Source of the DNA: Alsobacter sp045348435
GTDB lineage: Bacteria > Pseudomonadota > Alphaproteobacteria > Rhizobiales > Beijerinckiaceae
DNA: 64,000 nt
Reading direction: 5' to 3'
Assembly: GCF_045348435.1 (NCBI RefSeq)
Contig: NZ_CP157484.1
Location: 3,100,001-3,164,000 of the forward strand
Shown: positions 9,640-18,030 of the stretch, one piece after another
Layout: each line of letters opens with the position of its first letter
Position numbering within the stretch: the stretch's first letter is position 1
Made by a program: the position numbers and the translations under genes
The notes under the pieces: generated by a model
Databases searched by the model: none
What the model was told of the DNA's origin: nothing
What the model saw: only the letters and a program-made list of their open reading frames with translations

Positions 9640-9710
9640 GCGCGGGCCCCCTGCCCCTCCGATGCTTCAACGGGGCTCGGAGCTTCCCCGGGACGGCGAT
9701 GACGAGCGGC

Positions 9711-9917
9711 CTAGTAGCGCCGGACCCGCACCGCGCGGACCGGCGGCCTGCGGGCCACGACGGCCCCGCGCGGCCCGACGCACCCGGCGCGGTAATAGCC
9801 CCGCGCGCAGGTCACCGCTCCCGCCTCCGTGGTCGTCGCCGGCAGGATCAGCACGCTGCCCAGCACGCTGAGCGCGAGGCTCAGACCCATCGATGCGGCG
9901 ATCCAGACGATTTTCAT
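9711..9917 (-). CDS. Small secreted Cys/Arg-rich protein
   Basis: 68 residues. A hydrophobic signal peptide (about 1-30) is followed by a short mature part with CARGYYRAGCVGPRGAVV and a basic Arg-rich tail. Short secreted proteins with this C-x(7)-C and GPRGAVV pattern are common and uncharacterised in Rhizobiales. Length and signal peptide suggest a periplasmic or exported peptide. A 27-28-bp motif upstream (9979-10006) recurs before the esterase-like lipoprotein gene, hinting at shared control. Confidence 0.65.
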   Translation of the reverse strand: MKIVWIAASMGLSLALSVLGSVLILPATTTEAGAVTCARGYYRAGCVGPRGAVVARRPPVRAVRVRRY

Positions 9918-9978
9918 GGCCCACTCCCGATTGCGCTCCCATGAGGGCGCATCCGGCAGGCTGCTCCCGCCGTACGAT

Positions 9979-10006
9979 CCGGCCTATGCGATTTCGGCAG
10001 ATCGCC
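9979..10006 (-). promoter_or_regulatory. Shared upstream motif, copy 1
   Basis: This stretch nearly matches 11263-11289; both contain TATGCGATTTCGGC in the same orientation. It lies about 60-90 bp upstream of the small secreted protein start at 9917. Read on the minus strand it contains GCCGAAATCGCATAG, which could be a promoter or operator core. Function is inferred only from the duplication and from both copies preceding minus-strand genes. Confidence 0.4.
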
Positions 10007-10022
10007 GCCTTGCCCGCGGCCC

Positions 10023-11234
10023 TCACCGCTCGGTGATGAGCCTCACGGGCGCGCCCAGGAGGGTGACCGGCAGCGACACGATCGCGCCGAGCGACGTCCC
10101 CAGCGCGGCCTGCGAGCGGGCCGGCCCTGCGCCGCCGACGCCTCGCTGCAGCACGAGATGCATCTCGGGCGCGACCTGCGCCAGTTTTGCGAATTTGTCG
10201 TGCCCGGTGGAATCGCCCGACTTCAGATCCGTGAGGTCCACCACGACAGCGCCCAGCGCGGCCAGTTCGGCCTCGTTGGCGTCGTCCCCGACGCGGCTCT
10301 CTCCGCCGGCGATGAAGCGCGACGCCCCGAGCGCCTTGTCGTCGCGGGACAGGATGATGAAAAACGGCTTCTGCGGCTTGCCGAACCGCCGCATCTGCGA
10401 CTTGAAGACGTCCACGTCGATGTCCGGGGCGGCGAGATACACCGTGCCGAGCTTCTCCATCGGCGGGATCCGCCCGGAGATCTTGATCTGCCGCAGCGCC
10501 TCCACGGTGACCCAGTTGCCCATCGAGTGCGCCAGGATGTTCACCTGCTCGGCGTTGCTGGCGAAGACCAGCCGGATGGTGCGCTCCAGGTCGTCGCGCG
10601 CCGTCGTGGCGCTGTTGGTGTCGTAGACATACTGGCCGAGCTTGCCGCGCGAGGCCCAGGTGAACAGCACCGGCACGCCGGGCGCCTTCGCATCATGCAC
10701 GACCTGGGCGAAGCGGTAGACGCCCTCCGCGAACAGCGTGTTGTAGCCGTGGATGAACAGCAGCACGTTGCGCTTGCCGGGCGGCCGCAACGCCAGCTGG
10801 GCGTTCAGGGCCGTGACGAAGGCCTTCTCCTCGTTCAGGTAGGAGGCGCTGCGCACCGTGAACTCCGTGCGCGGGTCGCCGGGGGCGGCCGAGGGCCACT
10901 CGACCTCGCCAGGCGCATGCCGGGGCGGGACGACCACCTCGACCCTGGCGAAATCCAGCGGCGCGGCGCGCTCGCCGTTGAACAGCGTCCCCGGCCGCTC
11001 GTCGCGGCTGCGCGTGGTGGCGACCAGGAGCGTATGGGCGCTGGCGCCGGGATCGACGCTGGCGACGGGCGTCAGGAAGCCCGACTCCGGCCGCGTCCCG
11101 CAGGCGGCGGTCGAAAGAGCGATGGCCGCCAGAGCGCAGCGCAGCGTGGTGCGGACGCCGTCGCGGCCCCAGGCGCGCAGGACGCGCGAGATGGGGCGCC
11201 GCGCCCCGGCGGTCAGGTCACAGAGCGGGTTCAT
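10023..11234 (-). CDS. Alpha/beta hydrolase lipoprotein (DUF900 family)
   Basis: 403 residues. A hydrophobic N-terminus ends in a lipobox-like LSTAAC, suggesting lipid anchoring. The hydrolase fold shows LLFIHGYNT (oxyanion strand), a nucleophile elbow AHSMGN and a late His in GHDKFA. This matches the DUF900/COG4782 family of putative esterases with unknown substrate. The ATG at 11234 was chosen because it starts just before the signal sequence; upstream residues in the frame are Arg-rich and unlikely. It is divergent from the AraC-type regulator at 11374. Confidence 0.83.
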   Translation of the reverse strand: MNPLCDLTAGARRPISRVLRAWGRDGVRTTLRCALAAIALSTAACGTRPESGFLTPVASVDPGASAHTLLVATTRSRDERPGTLFNGERAAPLDFARVEVVVPPRHAPGEVEWPSAAPGDPRTEFTVRSASYLNEEKAFVTALNAQLALRPPGKRNVLLFIHGYNTLFAEGVYRFAQVVHDAKAPGVPVLFTWASRGKLGQYVYDTNSATTARDDLERTIRLVFASNAEQVNILAHSMGNWVTVEALRQIKISGRIPPMEKLGTVYLAAPDIDVDVFKSQMRRFGKPQKPFFIILSRDDKALGASRFIAGGESRVGDDANEAELAALGAVVVDLTDLKSGDSTGHDKFAKLAQVAPEMHLVLQRGVGGAGPARSQAALGTSLGAIVSLPVTLLGAPVRLITER

Positions 11235-11262
11235 CCGCCTCGACTGCACGGTCCGCCGCCGA

Positions 11263-11289
11263 CCGGCTATGCGATTTCGGCCGACCGCC
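11263..11289 (-). promoter_or_regulatory. Shared upstream motif, copy 2
   Basis: Near-copy of 9979-10006 in the same orientation, 29-55 bp upstream of the hydrolase ATG at 11234, within the divergent spacer shared with the AraC-type gene. The conserved core on the minus strand is GCCGAAATCGCATAG. Possible promoter or regulator site common to the two minus-strand genes. Confidence 0.4.
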
Positions 11290-11373
11290 CGCCGAAAGGG
11301 CGCGCTGACCTGACGCTTATCAATGCGGGCGCGCAACGGCGCTGCAACCATGCCATGACGACACGATGTCACG

Positions 11374-12327
11374 GTGGGTGCAGTGCCGAGCGCGGTGACC
11401 AGCTTCAGCGATCCTTACGCCTATCACGACGCCATCCACGCCGCGCAGGTCAAGGCGGTCTTCATCGGCGACGGCGACTTCCGGGCGACGCTGGCCAGCG
11501 TCGATCTGGACGGGCTCACGCTGCAGAGCGGCTCGGAGAACCTGCCGCGCACCTTCGCGTTCCTGGCCCCGCAAGACCAGGCGTCGATCTTCTTCCTGGC
11601 CGACGAGCATCAGTCTCCGCTCCAGAACAACGGCGCCGCGCTGTCGCCCGGCGAACTCGTGGCGTTTCGGCCCGGCACCTTCAACTCCCAGCAGACCGCC
11701 GGCCCCTGCGACTGGGCGAGCCTGGCGCTCGCCCCGGACCGCCTCGACGAGGTCTTCCGCGCGGTGACCGGCCGCGACCCGCCGTCCTGGCCCGAAACCC
11801 ACATCCTGCGCCCGCCGCCCTCCTCCTGGCTGCGGCTGATGCGGCTGCACGCGACGGTGATGCGCCTCGCCAGGGTGGCCCCGCAGGCGTTGTCCGACGC
11901 CGGGATCGCCCGGGGACTGCAGAGCGGCGTCGAGCACGCGCTGGCGCTCTGCCTGGACGAGGCGGCGCCCGTCCGCACCAGCCTGGCGCGCGGACATCAC
12001 CGCATGGTGGTGCGTCGGCTCGAGGAGGCCGCCGAGATGGCGCCGGACCGGCCGCTCTATCTGAGCGAGGTCTGCGCCGCCATCGGCGTGCCCGAGCGCA
12101 CGCTGCGGGTCAGCTGCCAGGAGCAGCTCGGCATGGGTCCCATCCGCTATCTGTGGCTTCGCCGCATGAACCTCGCGCACCGCGCGCTGCGGCGGGCCGA
12201 CCCGGCCAGCACGAGCGTGACGGCGGTCGCCACCGACCACGGCTTCTGGGAGCTGGGGCGCTTCTCGGTGGCCTACCGCAAGCTCTACGGGCGGTCCCCC
12301 TCCGCCACCCTCCAGCATCGCTCCTGA
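11374..12327 (+). CDS. AraC-family transcriptional regulator
   Basis: 317 residues. The C-terminal 100 residues form an AraC/XylS DNA-binding domain: a first helix-turn-helix at about 225-250 (LYLSEVCAAIGVPERTLR), then GMGPIRYLWLRRMNLAHRAL and a second HTH with VATDHGFWELGRFSVAYRKLYG. The N-terminal sensor domain is divergent. The first start is a GTG at 11374; in-frame GTGs at 11383 and 11395 are alternatives. It is divergent from the lipoprotein hydrolase and directly followed by an acyl-CoA dehydrogenase remnant, so its present target is unclear. Confidence 0.88.
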   Translation: MGAVPSAVTSFSDPYAYHDAIHAAQVKAVFIGDGDFRATLASVDLDGLTLQSGSENLPRTFAFLAPQDQASIFFLADEHQSPLQNNGAALSPGELVAFRPGTFNSQQTAGPCDWASLALAPDRLDEVFRAVTGRDPPSWPETHILRPPPSSWLRLMRLHATVMRLARVAPQALSDAGIARGLQSGVEHALALCLDEAAPVRTSLARGHHRMVVRRLEEAAEMAPDRPLYLSEVCAAIGVPERTLRVSCQEQLGMGPIRYLWLRRMNLAHRALRRADPASTSVTAVATDHGFWELGRFSVAYRKLYGRSPSATLQHRS

Positions 12328-12398
12328 GGCGGCGGCGACGGTTCCCCGTCCGGGCTCGCCATAGCATGGAGAAGGGCCGCTCGACAGGACCCTCCCCC

Positions 12399-12550
12399 AT
12401 GCCCGCATCCGCCCGCCACGACCACCAGGAGATCCGGCAAGCCGTCCGCGCCCTCTGCGCCGGGTTCCCGCCCGAGTATCACCGCAAGGTCGACCAGGAC
12501 CGCGCCTATCCGCAGGACTTCGTCGAGGCGCTCACCCGCGCGGGGTGGGC
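12399..12550 (+). pseudogene. Acyl-CoA dehydrogenase N-terminal remnant
   Basis: About 50 codons from ATG 12399 read like the start of an acyl-CoA dehydrogenase: EIRQAVRALCAGFPPEY, RAYPQDFVEALTRAGW. Similarity ends abruptly after GW, where the family would continue into its substrate-binding helices. The next bases are the 3' end of the convergent SDR gene. The rest of the gene is absent, so this looks like a deletion remnant. The frame stays open beyond the break only because it is antisense to the SDR gene. Confidence 0.6.
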
Positions 12551-12554
12551 CCCC

Positions 12555-13277
12555 TCAGACGGAGCGCATCAGCCCGCCGTCCACCCTGATGTTCTGGCCG
12601 GTAATGTAGCCCGCGCCCGGCGAGGCCAGGAAGGCCACGGTGGCGGCGATCTCCTCGCTCGTGCCGTAGCGCTGCATGGGAACGCCCTGGCGGCGCTCCT
12701 CCGTCTGCGGGAGGCTGTCGATCCAGCCGGGCAGGACGTTGTTCATGCGCACGTTCTGCGGCGCGTACTGGTCCGCGAAGAGCTTGGTGAAGGCGGCGAG
12801 GCCGGCGCGGAACACGGCCGAGGTGGGAAACATCGGGCTCGGCTCGAACGCCCATGCGGTCGAGATGTTGATGATCGCGCCGCCGCCCTGGGCGGCCATG
12901 ACCGGCGTCACCAGCCGCGTGGCCCTGACCACGTTGAGGAAATACACCTCCATGCCGCGTCGCCAATCCTCGTCGCTGATCTCCAGGAGCGGCGCGCGCG
13001 GCCCGTGGCCGGCGCTGTTGACGAGCACGTCGACGCGGCCCCACCGCTCGACCGTCTGGTCGACGAGGCGCTTCAGGTCGTCGGGGGATTGGTTCGACCC
13101 GGTGACGCCGAGGCCGCCCAGTTCGGCCGCGAGCGCCTCGCCCTTTCCGGACGAGGACAGGATCGCGACCTTGCATCCTTCGGCCGCCAGCTTGCGCGCG
13201 GCCGCCGCGCCCATGCCGCTTCCGCCTGCGGCCACGATCGCCACCCTGACCGGGGTTCCGTTCTCACGCGTGTCCAT
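12555..13277 (-). CDS. SDR-family oxidoreductase-like protein with altered active site
   Basis: 240 residues with a Rossmann fold: GGSGMG nucleotide loop near 18-23, NSAG near 87, a catalytic-Ser-like INISTAWAF, and a C-terminal GYITGQNIRVDGG typical of classical SDRs. At the catalytic YxxxK position it has TSAVFRAG, so Tyr and Lys appear replaced by Thr and Arg. It may be an atypical reductase or a non-catalytic relative. Downstream it abuts the truncated acyl-CoA dehydrogenase fragment. Confidence 0.82.
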   Translation of the reverse strand: MDTRENGTPVRVAIVAAGGSGMGAAAARKLAAEGCKVAILSSSGKGEALAAELGGLGVTGSNQSPDDLKRLVDQTVERWGRVDVLVNSAGHGPRAPLLEISDEDWRRGMEVYFLNVVRATRLVTPVMAAQGGGAIINISTAWAFEPSPMFPTSAVFRAGLAAFTKLFADQYAPQNVRMNNVLPGWIDSLPQTEERRQGVPMQRYGTSEEIAATVAFLASPGAGYITGQNIRVDGGLMRSV

Positions 13278-13422
13278 GGCTGGGTCTCCTGGCCTCCCCC
13301 TGTCGGGGCCGAGCGCCCGTCATTCCACGCGCCGCGCGAGCCTGCAAGGCGCGCATGCGAAGGCGGCCGCCGGGCGCGCGGCGACGGCTGCAAGGCCCAG
13401 CCCCCGGCTGAAGCTCAGGCGG

Positions 13423-13671
13423 TCATTCCAGGCGCTCGTCCGCCAGCGGATCCTGGGATCCCTTCTCGTATTTGAACGAGACCCTGACCTTGGTGCGATA
13501 CGCCTCGATCCGCCCGCCTTCGTCGATCAGCATGTCCTGCTCGACGACTTCCGCGACGCGCAGGTCTCGCAGCGACGCCGCCGCCCGTTCGACGGCGGCC
13601 TTGGCCGCCTTTTCCCAGCTTTCCGAGCTGGACCCGATGAGTTCGATGACCTTGTAGACGCTCTCGGCCAT
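13423..13671 (-). CDS. Dodecin family protein (chromosomal copy)
   Basis: 82 residues, close to the usual 65-80 for dodecin, a small flavin-binding dodecamer thought to store riboflavin. The N-terminal VYKVIELIGSS and the SWEKAAKAAVERAAASL helix are typical, followed by VRVSFKYE. A good SD (GGAG) precedes the ATG. A near-identical paralogue, 65 of 70 aligned residues, lies in the genomic island at 21443-21676. Confidence 0.9.
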   Translation of the reverse strand: MAESVYKVIELIGSSSESWEKAAKAAVERAAASLRDLRVAEVVEQDMLIDEGGRIEAYRTKVRVSFKYEKGSQDPLADERLE

Positions 13672-13746
13672 GGTCTCCTCCCGTCGAAGGCGAGACCGGA
13701 TGGTACTCCTCCGGCCGGCCCGGCACGAGCGCCTTGGCCGGCCTGC

Positions 13747-13980
13747 TCAGTGAAACGTGGGACGCGCCTGCGCCTCGCAGCTGAACCGCAGGGGCTCGCC
13801 GCGCCCATCCGACACCTCGATGCGCCACCCCTGAGGGGCGGGATCCTCGTCCATCCCGAGGAACCACTCATATTCGGCGAGCGCCGCGCAGAGCGCCTCG
13901 TCATCGTCGGGGAACGCCCGCTCGGCGCCGAGCCAGGCGCAGCGCTCGTCCCGGTACAGTGCGATGGTGTAAAGGGGCAT
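13747..13980 (-). CDS. Small conserved-type protein (possibly DUF6894-like)
   Basis: 77 residues from ATG 13980. It starts MPLYTIALYRDE and ends with a WRIEVSDGRGEPL strand, resembling the small DUF6894-type proteins frequent in Rhizobiales, but the match is by eye and weak. Acidic, no signal peptide, no membrane segment. An upstream extension in frame to 14049 is unlikely because MPLY is the typical beginning. Function unknown. Confidence 0.55.
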   Translation of the reverse strand: MPLYTIALYRDERCAWLGAERAFPDDDEALCAALAEYEWFLGMDEDPAPQGWRIEVSDGRGEPLRFSCEAQARPTFH

Positions 13981-14079
13981 GTCGCCCTCCCCTGCGATCC
14001 TGTCCGCAGAGTGCGCTCCCGGCGGCGCGGATTCCGTGCGTGACCACACCCGCCAGCCACACCCCGGTCTCCATGCCGG

Positions 14080-14556
14080 TCAGGACAGGCCGGCCCGGTC
14101 GAGCCCGAAGATCTTGTCGGCCGCACCCGGCTCGGCGCGGAACGCCACGCTGGCGCGGTTCCAGGCGTTGATGGTCATGACCACGAAGGTCAGGTCCGCC
14201 AGCTCCTTCTCGGTGAACTGGTCCCGCGCCATCCCGTAGAGGTCGTCGGGCACTCCGTGCGGCGGCAACTGGGTCAGCGCTTCCGTCCAGGCGAGCGCGG
14301 CGCGCTCCCGCGGCGAGAACAGGGGCGATTCGCGCCAGACGGCGACGTGGTGGAGCCGCAGCTCGCGCTCGCCGTGGATCTTCGCCTGCTTGACGTGCAT
14401 GTCGACGCAGAAGGCGCAGCCATTGAGCTGTGACGCGCGGATCTCGACCAGGCTGACCAGGGTCGGGTCGAGCGCCTTCTTGGCCGACGTCGAGAGGTCG
14501 GAGAGCGCCTTGAAAAGGTCGGGGGACAGCTTCGCGTAGTTGAGGCGCAGGGTCAT
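14080..14556 (-). CDS. Carboxymuconolactone decarboxylase / AhpD-like protein
   Basis: 158 residues. It carries the AhpD-type redox motif in LNGCAFCVDMH (Cys-x-x-Cys plus nearby His), so it is more likely an alkylhydroperoxidase-like disulfide reductase than a lactone decarboxylase. Length fits the family. The ATG at 14556 is chosen because GGAG lies about 7 bases upstream; ATG 14568 is also possible. It is a single gene, divergent from the membrane protein at 14923. Confidence 0.88.
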   Translation of the reverse strand: MTLRLNYAKLSPDLFKALSDLSTSAKKALDPTLVSLVEIRASQLNGCAFCVDMHVKQAKIHGERELRLHHVAVWRESPLFSPRERAALAWTEALTQLPPHGVPDDLYGMARDQFTEKELADLTFVVMTINAWNRASVAFRAEPGAADKIFGLDRAGLS

Positions 14557-14922
14557 CGTCGTCTCCATGGTGACAGGGCCGTCCGGCCCTTGCGACGCGT
14601 CAGTCGACCGTCGGCGCCCCCAGGACGAGATCGCGGGCCGCGATGTGACATCGCCGCCGCCGCTCCGGCCACGGCGCCTCGCAGCGCCCCGGCTCGTCGC
14701 GCCATGCTGACGGACTGAAACACATGGCGATGACGCGACGGAGAGCAGCCGCGGGCCGTGGTCCGTAAGGCTACGGACTGCACATTCTACGGATGCCGTC
14801 TGGAGAATAGCAGCGTAGACCCAGGGCGCCGGCGAGGCGTCGCGCTCATCGATCGCGCTGCGGCCCGCTCCGGTCCTGCCATTCCCCCCAACGCGCCGGC
14901 AGGGCGCTGCTCGGAGGCCTCG

Positions 14923-16062
14923 ATGGCCAACACCGCCCGCCGCCTCGTCGCGGCCGCCGCGGCGACGATGGTCGCCGCTCCCACCCTCGCCGAAGCCCAT
15001 GTGAAGTGGTTCGCCCCCTACATCGTCGGGGCCGCCCCGCGTCCCGTGTCGGCCACCCTGCACGACGTCTGGTTCTGGACCGCGATCGTCCTGGTCACCG
15101 TATTCTTCGCGGCGACCCGCGCCATCGAACGCACGCGCGTCGGCGAAGCCGTGCTCGCCGGATTCGACCGCGTGTTCGACCCGCTCTGGTCCCGCGCCGA
15201 CGATTTCATGCGCGTGACGACCGGCGCGTTCTTCGTCGCCATCTTCGCGGTCGGCGGCGTCTACCTGACGCCCGATCTGAAGACGCCCGCCGAATGGGTC
15301 TCCTGGGCGCAGCTCCTGATCGCCGCCGGCGTCTTCTCCCGCCGGACCATGCCGCTCTCCGCGGCCGGCATCGTCGCCCTGTGGGCGCTCGCCTTGCGTG
15401 ACTACGACCTCTTCCATTTGCTCGACTACCTGGCCCTTGGCCTCGCCGTCGCGGCCTATCTCGTGCTGGAGGCGTCCTCGAACGAGGACTGGCGCAAGCA
15501 CCGCTTCGAGGTCCTGCGCTGGGGCGTGGCGATCGCGCTGATGTGGTCCAGCCTGGAGAAGTTCGCCTACCCTGAGTGGTTCTACCCGCTCGTGGCGGAG
15601 AAGCCGTTCCTCACCTTCGGCATCCCGCGCGATGCGTTCATCCCGATGGCCGGGGTCGCCGAGTTCACGCTGGGCTTCGCCTTCCTGTGGACGCCGCTGG
15701 TGCGGCGGCTCTCCGCCGTGTCGCTGTTCGTCATCTTCAACGCGGCCGTCTATCCCTTCGGCCGGATCGACATGGTCGGCCACGCGCTGATCATGGCCAT
15801 CATCGTCCTGATCGCCGCCGACCACACGCGCGAGATCCACTTCGCGCCGGCGCTGAAGCGGCGGGTGGCCGCGATCCCCGTCGCCCTGGCGGCGGCCCTC
15901 GTCCTGTTCGTCGCCGGCTACTGGGGATCCCACATCGCCCTCTACGGAGCCGCGGGCCGGACCGACGCTCCCGCCCTGACGACGACGCACACGCACGACC
16001 CGCAGCGCCCGCATCTGGGGCCGGAAGCCCACGTTACGACCGGTTCGTCGCTCTTGCGATAG
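14923..16062 (+). CDS. Multi-spanning membrane protein, DoxX-like
   Basis: 379 residues. A signal-like N-terminus ends at AEAHVKWF, followed by about eight or nine hydrophobic segments. The segment EKFAYPEWFYPLVAEKP recalls the DoxX/MauE-type quinol-associated membrane proteins, but the protein is longer and the match is tentative. The ATG at 14923 has a strong SD (GGAGG, 6 bases away); an open frame to 14758 upstream is not needed. His residues cluster in the last 40 positions (THTHDP, HLGPEAH). Substrate unknown. Confidence 0.7.
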   Translation: MANTARRLVAAAAATMVAAPTLAEAHVKWFAPYIVGAAPRPVSATLHDVWFWTAIVLVTVFFAATRAIERTRVGEAVLAGFDRVFDPLWSRADDFMRVTTGAFFVAIFAVGGVYLTPDLKTPAEWVSWAQLLIAAGVFSRRTMPLSAAGIVALWALALRDYDLFHLLDYLALGLAVAAYLVLEASSNEDWRKHRFEVLRWGVAIALMWSSLEKFAYPEWFYPLVAEKPFLTFGIPRDAFIPMAGVAEFTLGFAFLWTPLVRRLSAVSLFVIFNAAVYPFGRIDMVGHALIMAIIVLIAADHTREIHFAPALKRRVAAIPVALAAALVLFVAGYWGSHIALYGAAGRTDAPALTTTHTHDPQRPHLGPEAHVTTGSSLLR

Positions 16063-16371
16063 GACGCGCCGCAGCCCGCGCGCGCTGGTCGATCTCTACT
16101 TGATGGTCAGCGCGGGCGGCTCGTCGTCTTGCGGGCCGACGAGCGACTGGAAGCGCTTCAGCACGTCGTCCGTGGACAACGCCGCGGGAGCAGGCCCACC
16201 GCTCGGGGCGCCGAGCCCATGGACGAGCGGCGGATCGGCGATCTCCGGCTTGGCTTGCAGCGACCCGGAATCTCCAAACGAGCGCGGCGAGGCTGCGATC
16301 GCAGGAACCGGGTCGCGGAGTTCGGCCCGGACCCCTATTCGTTCGTCCGAGACCGGCCGAGGACGACCACC
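16063..16371. other. Intergenic stretch with a possible minus-strand gene remnant
   Basis: Between the membrane protein and the EamA transporter. A minus-strand frame ending at a TAG at 16096-16098 encodes a plausible C-terminus (STDDVLKRFQSLVGPQ) with host-like codon use, but no start codon or homologue was recognised and it runs under the transporter gene. It may be a decayed gene end. No terminator was seen. Confidence 0.3.
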
Positions 16372-17358
16372 ATGAACCAGCCTGCGATCAACCGGACCAT
16401 GACGCCCCTGGAATGGGCGATGCTTCTGGCCCTGTCGGTGCTGTGGGGCGGATCGTTCTTCTTCACGGGCGTGGCCGTCAAGGAGCTCCCTCCCCTCACC
16501 ATCGTGGTCCTGCGCGTGGGCGTGGCTGCCGTGTTGCTCCTCGTGCTGCTGCGGATCCTGGGGATCAAGATGCCGTCCGAACTCCGGATCTGGGTCGCGT
16601 TCGCCGGCATGGGACTCTTGAACAACGTGCTCCCCTTCTGCCTCATCGTGTGGGGGCAGACGCACATCGCGAGCGGGCTCGCGTCGATCATGAACGCGAC
16701 GACCCCGCTGTTCACGGTGGTCGTGGCCCATGTCCTCACGCCGGACGAGACGATGACGGGCGATCGTCTCGCCGGAGTCCTCCTCGGTCTCGTGGGCGTA
16801 GCCGTCATGATCGGACCGGAGGCGCTCACCGGAGGAGGCGCGAACGTGGTTGGGCAGCTGGCCTGCCTGGGGGCGGCCCTATCCTACGCGTTCGCAGGCG
16901 TGTTCGGCCGCCGCTTCAAGCGGATGGGCGTTCCGCCGATGGCGACCGCAACAGGCCAGGTCACCGCTTCGACCGTGATGCTGTTGCCCGTCGCGTTGTT
17001 GGTCGACCGCCCCTGGAGCCTTGCCGCGCCCAGCGCCTCTGCCTGGCTCGCGATCGGCGCCATCGCCGCGCTGTCCACCGCAGTGGCCTATGTCCTGTAT
17101 TTTCGGATCCTCGCCACGGCCGGCGCGACCAACCTGCTGCTCGTCACGTTCCTCATTCCGGTCAGCGCCATCCTGCTCGGCACGCTCGTGCTGGGCGAAC
17201 GCCTCGACCCCAAGCACGTCGTCGGGATGGCCCTCATCGGCGCCGGGTTGGCCGCCATCGACGGGCGCCTTCTCAAACTCGCCCGTCCGAGAGGCCCCGA
17301 CCGCCCCGTTCCGGCGGAGCGGGTCCCGCCGGACGTCTTCAAGGGGCAGGATATCTGA
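16372..17358 (+). CDS. DMT-family (EamA) transporter
   Basis: 328 residues with ten hydrophobic segments in two EamA repeats, the second beginning near GGANVVGQLACLGAALSYAF. Typical features include LWGGSFFFTGVAV at the first helix and a conserved E (LVLGERLDP) in the last repeat. Such inner-membrane permeases export amino acids, nucleosides or other metabolites; the substrate cannot be told. ATG 16372 precedes the first helix; upstream in-frame sequence is not conserved-looking. Confidence 0.88.
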   Translation: MNQPAINRTMTPLEWAMLLALSVLWGGSFFFTGVAVKELPPLTIVVLRVGVAAVLLLVLLRILGIKMPSELRIWVAFAGMGLLNNVLPFCLIVWGQTHIASGLASIMNATTPLFTVVVAHVLTPDETMTGDRLAGVLLGLVGVAVMIGPEALTGGGANVVGQLACLGAALSYAFAGVFGRRFKRMGVPPMATATGQVTASTVMLLPVALLVDRPWSLAAPSASAWLAIGAIAALSTAVAYVLYFRILATAGATNLLLVTFLIPVSAILLGTLVLGERLDPKHVVGMALIGAGLAAIDGRLLKLARPRGPDRPVPAERVPPDVFKGQDI

Positions 17359-17484
17359 ACCCGTCCACGACGCCGCGAGGAGCATGGCCTGAACTCCGAC
17401 GCCCATGGGCCGGCCGACGTCGCTTAGGGTGCGTGTCGTGCACCGCCGTTCGAACGGACAGATCGGCGCCCCGAGCGCCACGGC

Positions 17485-17800
17485 TCATCCTGACATCAAC
17501 AGGACGCCCGCCGCGGCCAACGCCGTCGCGATCGCGAGGTGTCGCGTGATGGTGGCCCTGCTCGCCTTCGCGCGGATCGTCAGCCATGCGTCCCCGACCG
17601 CCATGACGACGGCCGCGAATGCCGCCGCGCCCAGGCGGCGCATGCCACCGTTCGCCAGGAGGATCATGATGACCCATCCGACGAACAGCGCCCGCAATCC
17701 GTAGACCTGAACGAGCGGCGCATCCCCCTCGTCCGACAGCGGCAGCCCGAGATAGGTCGCGAAGCGAACGGGCGCCGCCAGCGCCCGAAACGCAACGACG
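17485..17800 (-). pseudogene. DUF4267-type membrane protein, 5'-truncated
   Basis: The visible frame (about 100 residues) has APVRFATYLGLPL, a GLRALFVG helix and AAVVMAVGDAWLTI, matching the four-helix DUF4267 family. The expected first helix and any start codon are missing: upstream of about 17800 the frame turns into non-hydrophobic sequence that is antisense to a LysR fragment. The gene appears cut at the same point where that fragment begins. Confidence 0.55.
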
Positions 17801-18030
17801 ACGACGTGGCGCGGCTGGCGGCCCTGCGCGCCGGATTGGGCGTGAGCGTCACGCAAGCCGAAATCGCCAAGCGTGACGGGCTGGTGCGGATTTGCCCCGA
17901 CCAAAGAAAGGTCGGCCGCGTCAGGACCGTGTTCGATGCGCTGGTGGCAGCCCTTGTCGTAGCCGCTGTCGCGGCCGCTCCACCGCGCGCTCAGTCCGTC
18001 AAGACAGGGCTCCGCCGGGCGCGGTCGTGA
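17794..18030 (+). pseudogene. LysR-type regulator C-terminal fragment
   Basis: In frame with a TGA at 18028-18030, the sequence reads DVARLAALRAGLGVSVTQ, AEIAKRDGLVRI and GRVRTVFDALVAALV, which is the end of the LysR effector-binding domain and its C-terminal helix. Everything upstream of about 17794 is unrelated. It overlaps the 3' end of the complete lysR on the other strand. Confidence 0.55.

Noticed and set aside
16096..16371. Minus-strand gene ending at 16096
   Set aside because: The C-terminus looks protein-like but no start codon or homologue was found and the frame runs under the EamA gene; kept only as a remark.
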